In this document: positions 47,290 to 59,028 of the stretch, piece by piece | Position numbering within the stretch: the first letter of the stretch is position 1 | Layout: each line of letters starts with the position of its first letter | NCBI GenBank assembly: GCA_958295665.1 | Contig: OY282558.1 | Span: 350,715,034-350,779,033, forward strand | Reading direction: 5' to 3' | DNA length: 64,000 bases | DNA from: Tipula vernalis | Taxonomy: Eukaryota; Arthropoda; Insecta; Diptera; Tipulidae | Notes under the pieces: model-generated | The model's input: the letters and a program-made list of their open reading frames with translations, nothing else | What the model was told of the DNA's origin: nothing | Database searches by the model: none | Position numbers and translations under genes: made by a program

Positions 47290-48480
47290 CGAAAGATTGA
47301 AGAAGATCTAGGTGAAATTGACCCTATACTAGAAATGGAGGAAGTGTTAAGGTCGTTAAATGCGATTAATGTACAACTCCAAACAGGTTGAACAGGACCA
47401 AGTATTGGCAGAAACAACTCCCTGAGATTGTCAACAAGGGGAATGTACTGGACCTATGCAGAATCTCCGACCCAATTCAAATCGATTCGCTCATTCGATG
47501 GGAATCGAAAACAACTAACTCCATGGTTGAAAGCTGTAGAAGATACAGTCAGTGTATTTGAATCGTTGGTTTAAACCAACCAGTTCAGCCTTTATCTGCA
47601 GGCGATTAACAACAAAATCGAAGGGAAAACCAAAGACACGTTTTCTCTATCAGGCAATCCCAAAACATTCACGGAAATTAAACAAATTCTGCTGGAATCC
47701 TCAGGGGACCGAGAAGATTTATTCTTTTTCATGTAAGTCGCAGCCTTGGGCGACTAAACAAAATAAAACTAAGAATATTCTTTGCTATTTTAATAAAAAT
47801 CAAAGAAATAGGGCATCAAATCATTATCAAAGCAAAATGTGTTTTATAAAGATCCGTGGCCTGCTATTACCGCAATCAAATCAATTTAATTCCCAATCTG
47901 GGTTACAAAAACAGATAACTGGTAACGTAAACCAACCAATAAACAATCAGTTTAATCCAATGAATGAAAGAAAAACTAACTCAGTGAAAGAAACACCCAT
48001 CCGAGGATGTAGATATTTCAATGAGATTGAGAAACGCCTTTAATAAAAAAAGTTAAAAATAATAAAGAGGTCACGCAGGTTACTAAGGAACCTCTACCAT
48101 TAACTGTGGATAGCGATTACTCAATGAGCATCAGGAAGAAAATTTTCAAGCAAGCCTGAACCCCGACACGGAAGATAAAATTTTCTTTCATTTATTAAAG
48201 TGTTACGCCGAACAATTGAAACGCACAATAACGCTTTTGATTGATACTGGCGGAAACAAAAACAACATTAAGCCAGGCATCATACCTCGAAAGGAAACCT
48301 TTCAGGCACATAGGATATTGATAAAAAGTCCAAAATCAATTTTCTAGGTAGGTACTAATCTACCAGTACAACAATTCGAGTTAAATTTCCACAAATTTTT
48401 CGATGGAATATTGGGTTCTGAATCAATGGCAAAGATGAACGCCAAAATTGTTTTTAAATCGAATTCAATTTTATTAATCA
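47290..48480 (+). pseudogene. Ty3/gypsy retrotransposon gag-protease relic
   Basis: Capsid-like blocks run EEDLGEIDPILEMEEV (47290), FDGNRKQLTPWLKAVEDTV (about 47495-47550), AINNKIEGKTKDTF (about 47603-47644) and a GDREDL block (47706). A long tail follows in another frame (47552-48043). The protease reads LLIDTGGNKNNIKPGI (48235-48280), with the DTG active site kept, and ends near FDGILGSESMAKMNAKI (about 48400-48450), the usual protease C-terminal block of the 17.6/297 group. Several stops and shifts occur. RT, RNase H and integrase do not follow; sequence of another origin starts near 48490. Confidence 0.8.
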
Positions 48481-48489
48481 CACTTATAA

Positions 48490-48960
48490 GTTGGCCAGAT
48501 ATTGTTCAAAAGCGAATTTAGATACCTCAGAGGCGAACGAATTCGGAGCAGTTAAATGTTACTTACAGATGTCCTATTGATGTTACGTTAGCCTGAAAGA
48601 ATTTTATCCAGATATCAACACTTAAAACAATATAGATGTATCAATGGAATTCTTCAAGCTACCACATAATAAGTATTATCTAACTTTTACCAAAGCGGAT
48701 AAGCAATTATTATTCACCCAGCTCACATTACCACCGACAAGTAAAGCCTTAACGATTCACGAGGCGCAAGGTCTCACTTCACCAAATGTTATATGTGTAA
48801 AAACCAATGAACATATGAATGAACTATTTAGTAGTTTACCATAAGCAACCGTTGCGATATCGAGATACACCGATTCATTTAAATATTTCGCGCACGTTTA
48901 CGATGATTTGATTCACTAGCTAGTGATAAAAGGGCGCCACCTAACATGTACTAATGTTGC
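48490..48960 (+). pseudogene. Endogenous viral fragment: superfamily 1 RNA-virus helicase, nege/virga-like
   Basis: The C-terminal half of a viral superfamily 1 helicase is recognisable. YRCPIDVT (about 48565-48590) and LKEFYPDI precede LPHNKYYLTFTKADK. LTIHEAQGLTSPNVICVKTN (about 48750-48810) is motif V-like and AISRYTDSFKYF (about 48857-48892) is motif VI-like, where SRHT is usual. These are the nucleotide- and RNA-binding motifs of helicases of alphavirus-like plus-strand RNA viruses, and the closest feel is insect nege/virga-like viruses. A frame change near 48595 and stops near 48842 and 48918 break it. It lies between gypsy and LINE relics, consistent with capture of viral RNA by a retroelement. 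It cannot encode a functional protein. Confidence 0.65.
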
Positions 48961-49689
48961 ACCTTTATTGCCGACAACTAAAACTAAAACATCTATTATC
49001 AGAACGTTAACAAAATGGCTTCAAAGGCATCCAAATTTTACCGTTTTTTTCTTCAAACAAACTACATGATTTATGTAATCAGCGAAAGTAACTTCAATCC
49101 GGGAATTACAATAATAGTTCCGAATATTTTTGGCATAAATATGTTGTTTATAGATGTGACCGCAAACTTGAAACAAGCTCTAAGAAATCGGGCGGTGGTG
49201 TAATCATAGCCGTGCATTCTAAACTATTGAGTTCTCCAGTAACATTAGTACCATCAAAAGTTGAGCAGATTTGTGTGAAGATCAAAACCAACAAACAACA
49301 TTTATACCACCTCATTCAAACAGTGATTATTATGCAGTATGCGTTGATTCCATTTAAGAAGTCATTAATACATCAAATTCATCCGATTTGGTTCTTTTGT
49401 ACTTGGTGTCTTTAATCTTCCAAATATCATCTGGAATTTTGACCGTGAATTAGATGAAGAATCTTTATTCGTTGAAGCAATGCTTGGTTATAATTTAAAC
49501 CAAATTAACTCCATTTCTAATAATCTGGGGAGGCTTTTAGATCTTGTCTTCACTAATGAAGTAGATGCATTTAAACTCAATCCATTTGTCGTAAATGATA
49601 TCAACCATAATTCTTTGGTTATTGTATTTGATACTACTGACTTGTATGCCGAAATCTGAACACCTGCAACAATATATACTGGTCTTGAT

Positions 49690-50246
49690 TGATTGCGATG
49701 TACGATCAAGCATACTCCCGTATTATAAATGCGAATACCACACCACTATACCCATGTTACTTACACACAACACGACACCATTCTTATGAAGCCAAACCCC
49801 GTAAAGAAAGGCGCCACATCGATAATCACATAAGTCTGTCTAGTAGTTGTGTTATCCGCCCCTGGCCAGGCCGCCGTCGTGTACACCTTTTTACATATAA
49901 CAAGATCGAGGGATGGGAAAGGAATGTTAGCAACAAAGTTAGCAACCCAGTTCCAGACACCTAAGTAGTTGATAGTTAGTAAATTTGTTAGTAATATATA
50001 TTTTAGTAATTTATTTAAACACAAGACAATACAATTTTTTTAAAGTTCATCTCTACTGCTCCAAAACAACTATTATTATTCCCCTCCACCATCTTTTCCA
50101 TCGGCGGTTGTGAGAGGGGGGCGAGATTTCGTTCCATCATCATGTTCTCATGCAGCCACCCAAATTTGTACTAACTGTAGGTAGTGTTGCTTGACGTTGT
50201 TGTTGAAATCGTTGCGTCTCTGCTGTCCCTGCTACTCGCCCCCCTT
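49690..50246. mobile_element. Insertion of about 0.56 kb flanked by a 20 bp duplication
   Basis: GCAACAATATATACTGGTCT (about 49668-49687) on the left recurs as GCAACCATATATACTGGTCT (about 50247-50266) on the right. Dropping the insert and one copy joins two parts of the LINE. The insert has GC-rich patches (CCCCTGGCCAGGCCGCC, GAGAGGGGGGCGAG) and no frame. It may be a SINE-like element, given the long duplication, or an old LTR. Confidence 0.55.
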
Positions 50247-50864
50247 GCAACCATATATACTGGTCTGCATGTTTACTTGGAAGCAGTGAATTGGGATGAG
50301 ATTTAAAAAGAAAAGGATGTGAATGAAAATGTCGACAAATTTTATGAGATCTTGCTGCAAGGCTCTGAACTCCATGTGTCTATTTCCAACAATTCACTAA
50401 GTATTCACTCCTCTTGGTTCGATGACCGGCTTATAAATCTAAAAAATCGGAAAATATAAGGCCTATGCTAAAATGATGAAATCAAGTTTGGAAACAGACA
50501 AACTGACCTGTTTACAACACAGCGAGGAATTTGATGTATATTTCAAATTTAAGTACAAGTCTTATTTGGCTGGCATCCAACAAAAAATTAAAACAAATTC
50601 AAAACTGTTTTGGAAATATTTTAGGGGTACCCTGCCAATATGACTTTAAACAATATCAACACCTCACCACCAGTATAACGCCAAAGAGATAGCGGACATG
50701 TTTGCTGAATTTTTTCAATCTGTCTATCGACCAACAAAACATCTGTCTATCGACCAAAAATAAGCAATAGCAACATATCAATCACTTTTCCACTCATATC
50801 TGATAAAGGCATTCTATTAGCTTTGAGGGGTTTTTAACCACCGCTGTTTCCCGAAAAATGGAAA

Positions 50865-52060
50865 ATTTCTAAGAATGTGAATTTTTATTGAAATTAGTTT
50901 TTTTTATTCAATACGAGTATTATTTCCTTCAACTTCAATACAATTATTCCAATGATCCTCCAATAATTTTATACCATCTCTGTAATGATTTTCCGGAAGC
51001 TCTGCAAAATACTATTCCATGGCTGAAATAACTTCTTCGTTCAGGAAAAACGCTTTCCACGAAGGATTTGTTGCAGGTTTCTGTAGAGATAGTAATCGCT
51101 GGGAGACAAATATGGTGAATACGGTGGATGTTCAAGCAATTCGTACTTTAATTCGTTCAATTTAGCCATCGTCAAATGACTCGTGTGAACACGTGCATTG
51201 TCCTAGCGGGGCTTTTTTCACGAATTTTTTTATCCAACTGGTCCAAAAGGTTGCATTACAATAATATTCAGAATTAATTGTTTTACTTTTTTTAAGATAA
51301 TCAATCAACAAAATCCCTTTTGTATCCCAAAAAACTGATGCCATGACCTATTTTGCCGATCGTTCTGACTTCACCTGTTTTGGAGCTGAACAACAAGCTT
51401 CAGTTCACTGTAAACATTCTTGTTTCAGTTTATATAGGATTATGGTGGTAGAACCTTCTCATTCATAGTTATAAATCTCCGCACACAATCGGTTTTATTC
51501 CGCTTAAAACGCTTCAAATTACACTGAGAAATTTGTTTTCGATTCAGTTTTTGTTGAATTGTTAACGAATTCGGCACCAGTTTTCCAAACAGTTTTTTCA
51601 TACGTAATTCTTCATGTAAAATATGGAGTACTCGTTCGTCCGAGATGCCTATGATATCAGCAATGTCACGCTTAGTCAAACTTGGATCTTCGCAACCAAT
51701 ATTATAAACTTGCTCAATGATTTCTGGTATTGTTTTTTTGGACGTCCACTACGTGGTTCATCTTCAACGCTTGAACGTCCACGTTTAAACTCTAAAACCT
51801 ATCGATGCACAGTTGGAAATGAAGGAGCAGATTCCTTAAACACTTTTACCATTTTTGTATGAATTTCTGTTGCTGATAAACCTTCCAAACAAAGAATTTT
51901 ATCACTGCACGATATTCGGTTTTTTCCATTGTAAACGAATACACTGACACGTCAACTTCTAATGACTTGTAAATAAAAAATGAATTGCCAGATCAAAATA
52001 AAAATGTTTATGTGTTCAAATGAAAGATGAAATATTAAAATAGCGTATAAATTTTGATTC
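50865..52060 (-). mobile_element. mariner element inserted in the LINE
   Basis: A roughly full-size mariner (about 1.2 kb) lies between LINE blocks at 50.85 and 52.08 kb. The terminal repeats could not be defined with certainty, so the ends are approximate. Confidence 0.65.
50944..51929 (-). pseudogene. mariner transposase, near full length, frame-shifted
   Basis: The ATG at 51929 gives MEKTEYRAVIKF. Then, across frames, come TVHRWV-type helix-turn-helix words (about 51820), KRDIADIIGISDERVLHIL (51676-51620) and NRKQISQCNLKRF. The next frame has VMASVFWDTKGILLIDYL (51346 onward) and NSEYYCN. The final frame (51135-50944) covers the C-terminal part up to RWYKIIGGSLE and a stop. The region of the second Asp is shifted and degraded (the HDNAxPH box is not readable). 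It has at least three frame breaks. The order and length (about 330 residues) match mariner. Confidence 0.85.
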
Positions 52061-53190
52061 CTCTACTGGTTAATAGATGTCACTTTCAATACTTTTCAAC
52101 CAACCTGTAATTCCAATCTTTAAATCAGGCAAACGCGATGACGTCACATGTTACAGAGGAATATTAATTCCAAAATTACTTGAACTAATTGTATGCAACG
52201 CTTTTAACTCGACACTAATACGTCTAGGGTTTATACCTGGTAGATCTACATCTACTAACCTGGTTGAATTCACCAGCCAAGTATAAGCGAGATAGAAAAA
52301 CATCATCAAGTAGACGTATAGCTGTAAGTAGATGATTTCATTACGGCATTTGATTCTATATGTCATCATAAAGCACTCTAAAATCTATTTGAATTTGAAT
52401 TTTCATTAGAATACATTAATTGTTTCAAGTCATACTCAACAAACCGTCTACAATATGTAATAATTGGCAATAAAAAATCCAGCGTTATCAAAGTGACACC
52501 GGGTATTCCTCAAGGATCACATATTAGACCCTGGATTTTTATTGTATTCATTGATTGAAACCAAGATCATAAAAAACTCAAATCTTCTCATATTTGCTGA
52601 TGACGTACAAATTTATCGTACGATTAAACAAATTTGTGATGCTGACAAACTGCAAGATGACCTCAATAGAATTATTGAGTGGTGCGACCAAAACTCATTA
52701 CACTTAAACATTAAGAAGTGCAAAATTATGTCTTTTCAACAAAAAATGAATTCGATCATAATGACATGCAAAATCACAATAACAATGTAGTTCAAAGAGT
52801 ACAAAAGATTACTGATCACCTTCGTCGGAAACTTTAGTTTTAACAGGCACAAACTCTATGTTTGACATTGTCAAACGATGGACTGGGGAATTCAGAGATA
52901 AACAAACTTTATTTACACTATATTTCGCTTATATAAGATCTTAAATGGCATTTGCTGTAATCGTCTGGAATCCTTATTATGATGTGCACGTCAAAAGAAT
53001 TGAAAGCATACAAAAAAAGTTGATGATATTCCTTTTGAAAAAAACTGACTACGAATATGACTATAAGGTGAGAGGATGAATTAAATATATGACTGAAGGA
53101 AAAATATTTCTGTGTAAAAAAATACAAAACATATAATACCGCTTGCGTTGAATTTGCGCAATTGTAAGAGAAAAAAGAGAGGAAAATATT

Positions 53191-54625
53191 CTATAACCGG
53201 AAATTAGCACGTTTTTGTGCAATCGGCGATTATTTCAAGATCGTTTTATTACTTTTGAAAACTGTTCGCTTGCCTTTGCACTTATTGCACTTTACACATT
53301 AGGAATTTCCCTTATCAGCTTCAAATTCATAATTTAATTGTCAATATTTGATGCAGCCATTTTTTTTAAAATTAATTTTCATATTTAATTTGCAGAAACA
53401 TATGTGTCACTGCAATCAATTTAACAATTGACTCGATTGCATTTTATAATTAAATCAAGCATTTTTATTGCAATCAAGATGATATATTCATACTTGACAT
53501 AATATTATATATAAGCATATTAAAATATTTAATTCAACTATCAATTTTAATTAAATTTATAAACTAAAAAATAGGAAAACTAAATGCAAAACCTATTTGC
53601 ATATTAAATTTATTCACAATTAGGATATAAGACTGATTGTTTTATTTCCATAGTGTCATACCTCAAAAACTACTACGAGATAGATAAATCAAAACTTCAA
53701 ATCTAAATTTAATTTTTTATTATTTATTTTTAAATTAATTAAAGTGATTTAAAATGATTTTTTTCAATTCGCATTGAAGTTTAAGAGGAAATCCAAATAA
53801 TTTTTTGTTGTTTTACATTATACTCGTATGCTGTGATCTCTGTTGAGAACAACAATAAAATATATAATATTTGTACAACTATACTTACATAGATTAGAAT
53901 AACAACAACAACAAAAATATAAAAAGAATTTATAGGTATAGAACTAATTTAGTTTATTAAATAAACTTGTGTGTACATACCGTCAGAGTGTGAGGTAGTT
54001 ACATTCAATTTAATTCTTTTGTGAAAAAAATTTTATCATCAAGTACAAATCCAAATTGAAAATTGTTTTGTCATACACATAAGCATGAAATTGTCGTCCG
54101 AGGACGCTAAATTAGATTTAATAATGCTGTAACGGTAATTTCTATAATATGAAATGGATTTGAAAATTATAGATAAGGATACCTATTGTAACTTTATGTA
54201 AAAATCATATTGGGACCAAAAAAATAAAATAAATGATTTCTTCAGAACCTGTCAAAACTGTAAAGTTCAGCATTTCCCGAATACTGTTGTATCAGTGCAG
54301 CTCGCTAACAATTCGTTTGTTTCTTTCTTTTTACTGTATTCATCGGGCAAACGAAGATATCAACAACTAAAGAAATTAAAAATTTATAAATCATCCCCAA
54401 TTTTGGAAATTCCGTTTATTTTGTTACTTTCCATGAAAATTTAAAAAATGGGGGGACATACACCCGCCCGCCTTACCAACAAATGTTTCATTTCTGATTT
54501 GTACAGATGCCATTTCAACAAAACAATGTTTTTGTCTGGCATTTAAATCTCATAAAGGAATTTTACCGATCTCCTTCACGAATCTCCAAAAATGTGTTCT
54601 CTGCTTAAAATGTTGACGCTGCTTA
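53191..54625. other. AT-rich non-coding DNA
   Basis: No gene was recognised. A short hairpin-like GCACGTTTTTGTGC lies at 53208-53221. Confidence 0.45.
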
Positions 54626-54629
54626 AGAA

Positions 54630-55040
54630 AAATTGGGTTATGGCCAACGGAACGACTTTAAGAAAGGAGAATTTTGACAAATTTATTAAGCAAATTTTTT
54701 ACAAATTATTATTTTTTTTTATTCTTTTATGTTTGTGGAAAGAACATTTAGAATTTAATAGTTTTTCTGTATATCTTACATTTTTGAGATATTTGCAAAA
54801 TTCATTTTTTGGTCCACCGAAGCTGCCACTTCTAGTTGGCCGATTTTTAAACAAAAAGTTTCAGTTCGATTGATTCAACCATCTGGGCTGAACAGAGCAC
54901 AACGTTATCCGTTTTGGAGTCCCCTGAGGCCGAAAAATTGAGTTTCTGGGTCTTCTCTACAGCCCAGATGGTTTCTCCAATCGAACTGAAACTTCATATT
55001 TAAGCTTTTTTCATAAATTGAAAGGTCTCTTAAGCTAGGT
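54630..55040. repeat. Fold-back copy of the satellite-bearing dispersed repeat
   Basis: AAGTTTCAGTTCGATTG and CCATCTGGGCTG (about 54858-54889) recur inverted as CAGCCCAGATGG and CAATCGAACTGAAACTT (54961-54992). Outward, the left arm is the complement of 59105-59370. The core CCTGAGGCCGAAAAATTGAG matches 58195-58213. Where the 58 kb copy carries 0.8 kb of 8-mer repeats, this copy has only a few bases. The 93-codon frame at 54592-54873 is largely arm sequence, not a gene. Confidence 0.75.
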
Positions 55041-55934
55041 AAACTAAGACGGATCGGATAGATTCAGTGGGGGTTACGTCACTCATTTCAAGGAGATCAA
55101 AATATTAGTAGTACAGATACCTTAAAAGTAAACCTAAAATTGTTAAAAACAGTTTTTCAATAAAATGTCAATGGACTAAATTGGATAGTTGATCACCCAT
55201 GAACGTGACTTTTGGATTCTCACTTTGCTAAGTGATATTATATAAGTGCGCAGATTTCGTAGAAAACAATTTTTCAATTTCATTTTTTAGCAAAATGCAA
55301 TTTATAATGGCAAAATATGTTAAGACCAATCTGTTCCATGGAAAAATATTCAACACAATGGCCAGACCGAGGGAGGAAAAATATTTTTTTAAATTTAACA
55401 TGACAAATAGCAAGGGTTTTTTAAAAACGAAATCACTAATACTTATTAATATTTTGGGAAAATAGAATTCGACACTACCGCTTCGCCATAATACCCTTAG
55501 TTTTAAGTATTACTTAGCCACGTATTAAAATTTAGTAACAATAATGACCCTACAACACATATAATTCACGTAGAAGCAACTAAATGTCGATGTGTTGCTT
55601 CACTTAGACCAGCTAAAGAACACAATTATTTCGGGAATTCAATTTTCATACAACATATTAATGAATATAGTCAGAAGAAACAAAAAATAGCCAAGTTCCA
55701 TTATTGGCTGTATCTTTCCAGATCTTTATTCATCCAGAATCAAAGCTTCATTTTACACTCGTATCTATGCGAAAAATACCAGCAGCGTTATTCCGCTCTT
55801 CGCCAATTTGTTATATTTAGTATAGTGTACAGCAAATAACTTGATATAAAGCATTTCCCGCACCGCTGCAAAACCGAACCAAAATGCTAGTATTTTCAAA
55901 ATGTATACGGAAAAAACCTTTGATTGTTTATCTA
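55041..55934. other. AT-rich spacer, nothing recognised
   Basis: No supported feature was found. It ends in TA at 55933-55934, the likely left target site of the following element. Confidence 0.45.
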
Positions 55935-56966
55935 CACTTGGGTGCAAAAAAATCGCACATTGATAAATTTTCAACAAAATTTCAAAAATATCAAAAAATC
56001 CAATGTTTGTTTAATTTTCTTGAATGCATATTCAACGTCTATTTTAATTTTCAACACCTATCCAGTGGTACCATTTTTGTACTTATACCGTGTCAACAAA
56101 GTGATTTTTGGGGTCAACATCAGAAGTACATTTTTTTTGTGAATTTATCAGCATGATGTATCGCCTCACATTCCTCTGACCAGGAGAGCGATTTACATTC
56201 TGTTGCATTGAAGAATGAGTCTCATATAGCGGTGGATCATGCATGTTCTGGCGAAAACAGATCTTGTGTTCATCTCCGGAGTGAATACTGGCCGTCGATC
56301 AAGAGGATTTACTTCTCAACGGTTAATTGAGGAAGTACTCGAGGACTACGTCGTACCTTTTGCCGGTTTTATTATTGAAATCTTCGTGTTAATGCAGGAT
56401 AATGCGAGACCACATACGGATGGTATAATTTACCAGTACCTTCAAGAGGTGGATGTGGCTGTTATGGAGTGGCCAGCTCGAAGCCTGGACCTCAATCCCA
56501 TCGAACATTTATGGGACGAGCTGAAAAAAAGGGTTCGATCCAGAGATGTTGTTTCAACGATTCTCCAGAAGCTGCAACAGGCGATCGCAGAGGAATGGGA
56601 GGCGATACCTCAAGATTTGGTGAAAAATTTGGTGAAATCGATGAAACATAGAATGGAAGCTGTCATTCTGGCTAGGGGAGCGAGTACATCTTATTAATAA
56701 AAATATTTTTTTGCTGATTTCCATGTTTTAATTCGATGTTTACCACTAATTTTCATGCTGATAAATTCACAAAAAACGTGTACTTCTGATATTGAACCCA
56801 GAAATCACTTTGTTGACATGGTATAAGTACAAAACTGGTACCACTGGAAAAGTGTTGAAATAGACTTTGAATCTGCATTCAAGAAAATTAAACAAACATT
56901 GGATTTTTGATATTTTTGAAATTTTGGTGAAAATTTATCAATGTGCGAATTTGTTGCACCCAAGCG
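55935..56966 (+). mobile_element. Tc1-like element with about 225 bp terminal inverted repeats
   Basis: TA lies on both sides (55933-55934 and 56967-56968). The ends begin CACTTGGGTGCAA on the left and CGCTTGGGTGCAA on the right (minus strand). Close similarity continues to TGAATTTATCAGCATG (about 56140-56155 on the left, 56752-56767 on the right). The 1,032 bp element is internally deleted relative to a 1.6-1.7 kb full length. Confidence 0.88.
56239..56697 (+). pseudogene. Tc1-like transposase C-terminal half
   Basis: After an unreliable start, the frame runs KTDLVFISGV, RLIEEVLEDYVVPFA, IFVLMQDNARPHTDG with the second catalytic Asp, WPARSLDLNPIEHLWDELKK with the catalytic Glu, and a normal C-terminus ending at TAA. 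The DNA-binding half and the region with the first Asp are missing. Just upstream, DQESDL- and GENRS-like words in other frames remain from that region. The downstream half has no stop, so decay is recent compared with most relics here. Confidence 0.9.
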
Positions 56967-57129
56967 TAGTACGAAATTGAAAATCGCAACTCTCATAGAG
57001 TAGAATCGGTTAATGATGTTCAAATATTTACGATGGTACTATAGTGCTTATTGCGAAATCACAATCTTTTCCGTTATTTAAAATCTGAAGGAATTAGCCG
57101 TTAATATGGTAAATAAATTCGGGGTTTCT

Positions 57130-57590
57130 AAAAATATAGATGCAAGATCCGACAAACCATGTTGGATCGTGTTGGATCGTGTCACATCATTGCAGATGCA
57201 GTGTGTTCGTGTCCCAACAAACGGAAGAGGATGCATTAGTCATATACCTTAAATCGAGACTGGATGATCTTGTTGCAGTTGATTGTCGTATACTGCATCC
57301 TAAAGAGATAGAACTACATTAACGTTTGTCTCTTTTAAGGTTATAGTGGATAGAAAATTTTTCCAGTCCAACTTTATATTACTTTGTTCTTTTCAACCTG
57401 GTCTTAGATAACTTTGGAAATGTTGGGGCTCATCAGTTCGACAGTGTTTTAACGATAATGGAAACGTTTTGGATCTAGTTTTCTCATTTTTAAACGACAC
57501 TGAAATCGAGGCACGTCTTGATTTAGCTGTACATTCTAGTATCTATCATGTTTTATTTGGTCAATCTTGATCCTTGCAAAATCAATAGTA
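57130..57590 (+). pseudogene. LINE endonuclease fragment
   Basis: Blocks in shifting frames read VIYLKSRLDDLVAVDCRI (about 57238-57290), a DNFGNVGAHQF block (about 57409-57441) and NDNGNVLDLVFSFLND (about 57452-57500). Their order matches LINE endonucleases, with a GGVLI..S region, the DFN block and a DLVF block. The RT of this or a related copy appears at 59.9 kb, past the satellite-bearing repeat. Confidence 0.6.
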
Positions 57591-58174
57591 ACTAGAGGTA
57601 ACTTTCCGGGAATTCCCGGGAATTTTACACATTTTATCAAACCCGATTCTCGGGATTTTCAAATGAAAATTCCCATATATTTGGAAAAGAAATAAAAAAT
57701 TTGCAAATATAAGAAGTAAAACTGTATCAGTTGTATTTCGTGATAGGTTGTATTGTGAACACCACATTGAATAAGAATAGATAAACTTAAATACAGTTGA
57801 CTCGCCAGGTACTTATTCTGATAACGTCTGTAGTTAGAAACTCGTTATTTCAGAGTCACGTTAAAGCTAAACATGGAAAAGAATTAAATGTATTGTTTGA
57901 CTATAAAACAAGGTGGAATAGCGCATAGGAACAAAGATTGTCCGTTTTCTACTACAACTAACTATATGTGACTATGTTGTAAAACCATAAAACCGAGTTT
58001 GTCTAATTTCTTCAGAGAAGAACTCGGAGAGGTTACAAACGTTACTAAATATTTTTAATCCTCTAAAATTAAATGTTGAACACTTGGCCGAATTAAAATT
58101 TAATTATCGTGCTAAATCTAAACCATTTGAAGTATTGCAATCATGAAAATTTGGGACCTTGAGATTTTTAGAGA
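57591..58174. other. Spacer with a GC-rich palindrome
   Basis: CCGGGAATTCCCGGGAA (57607-57623) is a short palindromic motif in AT-rich DNA, and related GAATTCC/CCCGGGA words occur at 59739-59780. No gene is seen. Confidence 0.45.
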
Positions 58175-58941
58175 TTTATCTGTTTTGAGGTCCTCTGAGT
58201 CCGAAAAAGTGAGTTTCGAAATGGTGTCTGTCTGTCAATCTGCCAGTCTGTCAGTCTGTCAGTCTGTCAGTCTGTCAGTCTGTCAGTCTGTCAGTCTGTC
58301 AGTCTGTCAGTCTGTCAGTCTGTCAGTCTGTCAGTCTGTCAGTCTGTCAGTCTGTCAGTCTGTCAGTCTGTCAGTCTGTCAGTCTGTCAGTCTGTCAGTC
58401 TGTCAGTCTGTCAGTCTGTCAGTCTGTCAGTCTGTCAGTCTGTCAGTCTGTCAGTCTGTCAGTCTGTCAGTCTGTCAGTCTGTCAGTCTGTCAGTCTGTC
58501 AGTCTGTCAGTCTGTCAGTCTGTCAGTCTGTCAGTCTGTCAGTCTGTCAGTCTGTCAGTCTATCAGTCTGTCAGTCTGTCAGTCTGTCAGTCTGTCAGTC
58601 TGTCAGTCTGTCAGTCTGTCAGTCTGTCAGTCTGTCAGTCTGTCAGTCTGTCAGTCTGTCAGTCTGTCAGTCTGTCAGTCTGTCAGTCTGTCAGTCTGTC
58701 AGTCTGTCAGTCTGTCAGTCTGTCAGTCTGTCAGTCTGTCAGTCTGTCAGTCTGTCAGTCTGTCAGTCTGTCAGTCTGTCAGTCTGTCAGTCTGTCAGTC
58801 TGTCAGTCTGTCAGTCTGTCAGTCTGTCAGTCTGTCAGTCTGTCAGTCTGTCAGTCTGTCAGTCTGTCAGTCTGTCAGTCTGTCAGTCTGTCAGTCTGTC
58901 AGTCTGTCAGTCTGTCAGTCTGTCAGTCTGTCAGTCTGTCA

Positions 58942-59028
<87 letters not shown>

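Larger units (their letters stand above)
49010..53190 (+). pseudogene. Non-LTR retrotransposon relic (endonuclease to RT), with two insertions
   Basis: Endonuclease blocks come first: MIYVISESNFNPGI (49063-49104) and, in the next frame, GGGVIIAVHSKLLSSPV. FQISSGI or FNLPNI-like and NNLGRLLDLVFTNEVD (49521-49568) precede VNDINHNSLVIVF. After the insertion at 49690-50246 comes YLEAVNWDEI (about 50276), FWKYF and MFAEFFQSVYRPT. After a mariner insertion, RT blocks PVIPIFKSGKRDDVTCYRGI, GIPQGSHIRP (about 52502) and LLIFADDVQIYRTIK (about 52583-52627) follow, then WNPYYDVHVKRIESIQKK near 52969-53020. Many frame changes occur. The linker and RT match the minus-strand relic at 9.6-11.0 kb. The pieces beside the mariner are out of order (FPEKWKIS before it, SLSILFNQ after it), so the site was rearranged. 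Confidence 0.88.

Noticed and set aside
49761..50024. 87-codon minus-strand frame in the LINE insertion
   Set aside because: No motif and no homologous context; probably chance in a GC-patchy insert.
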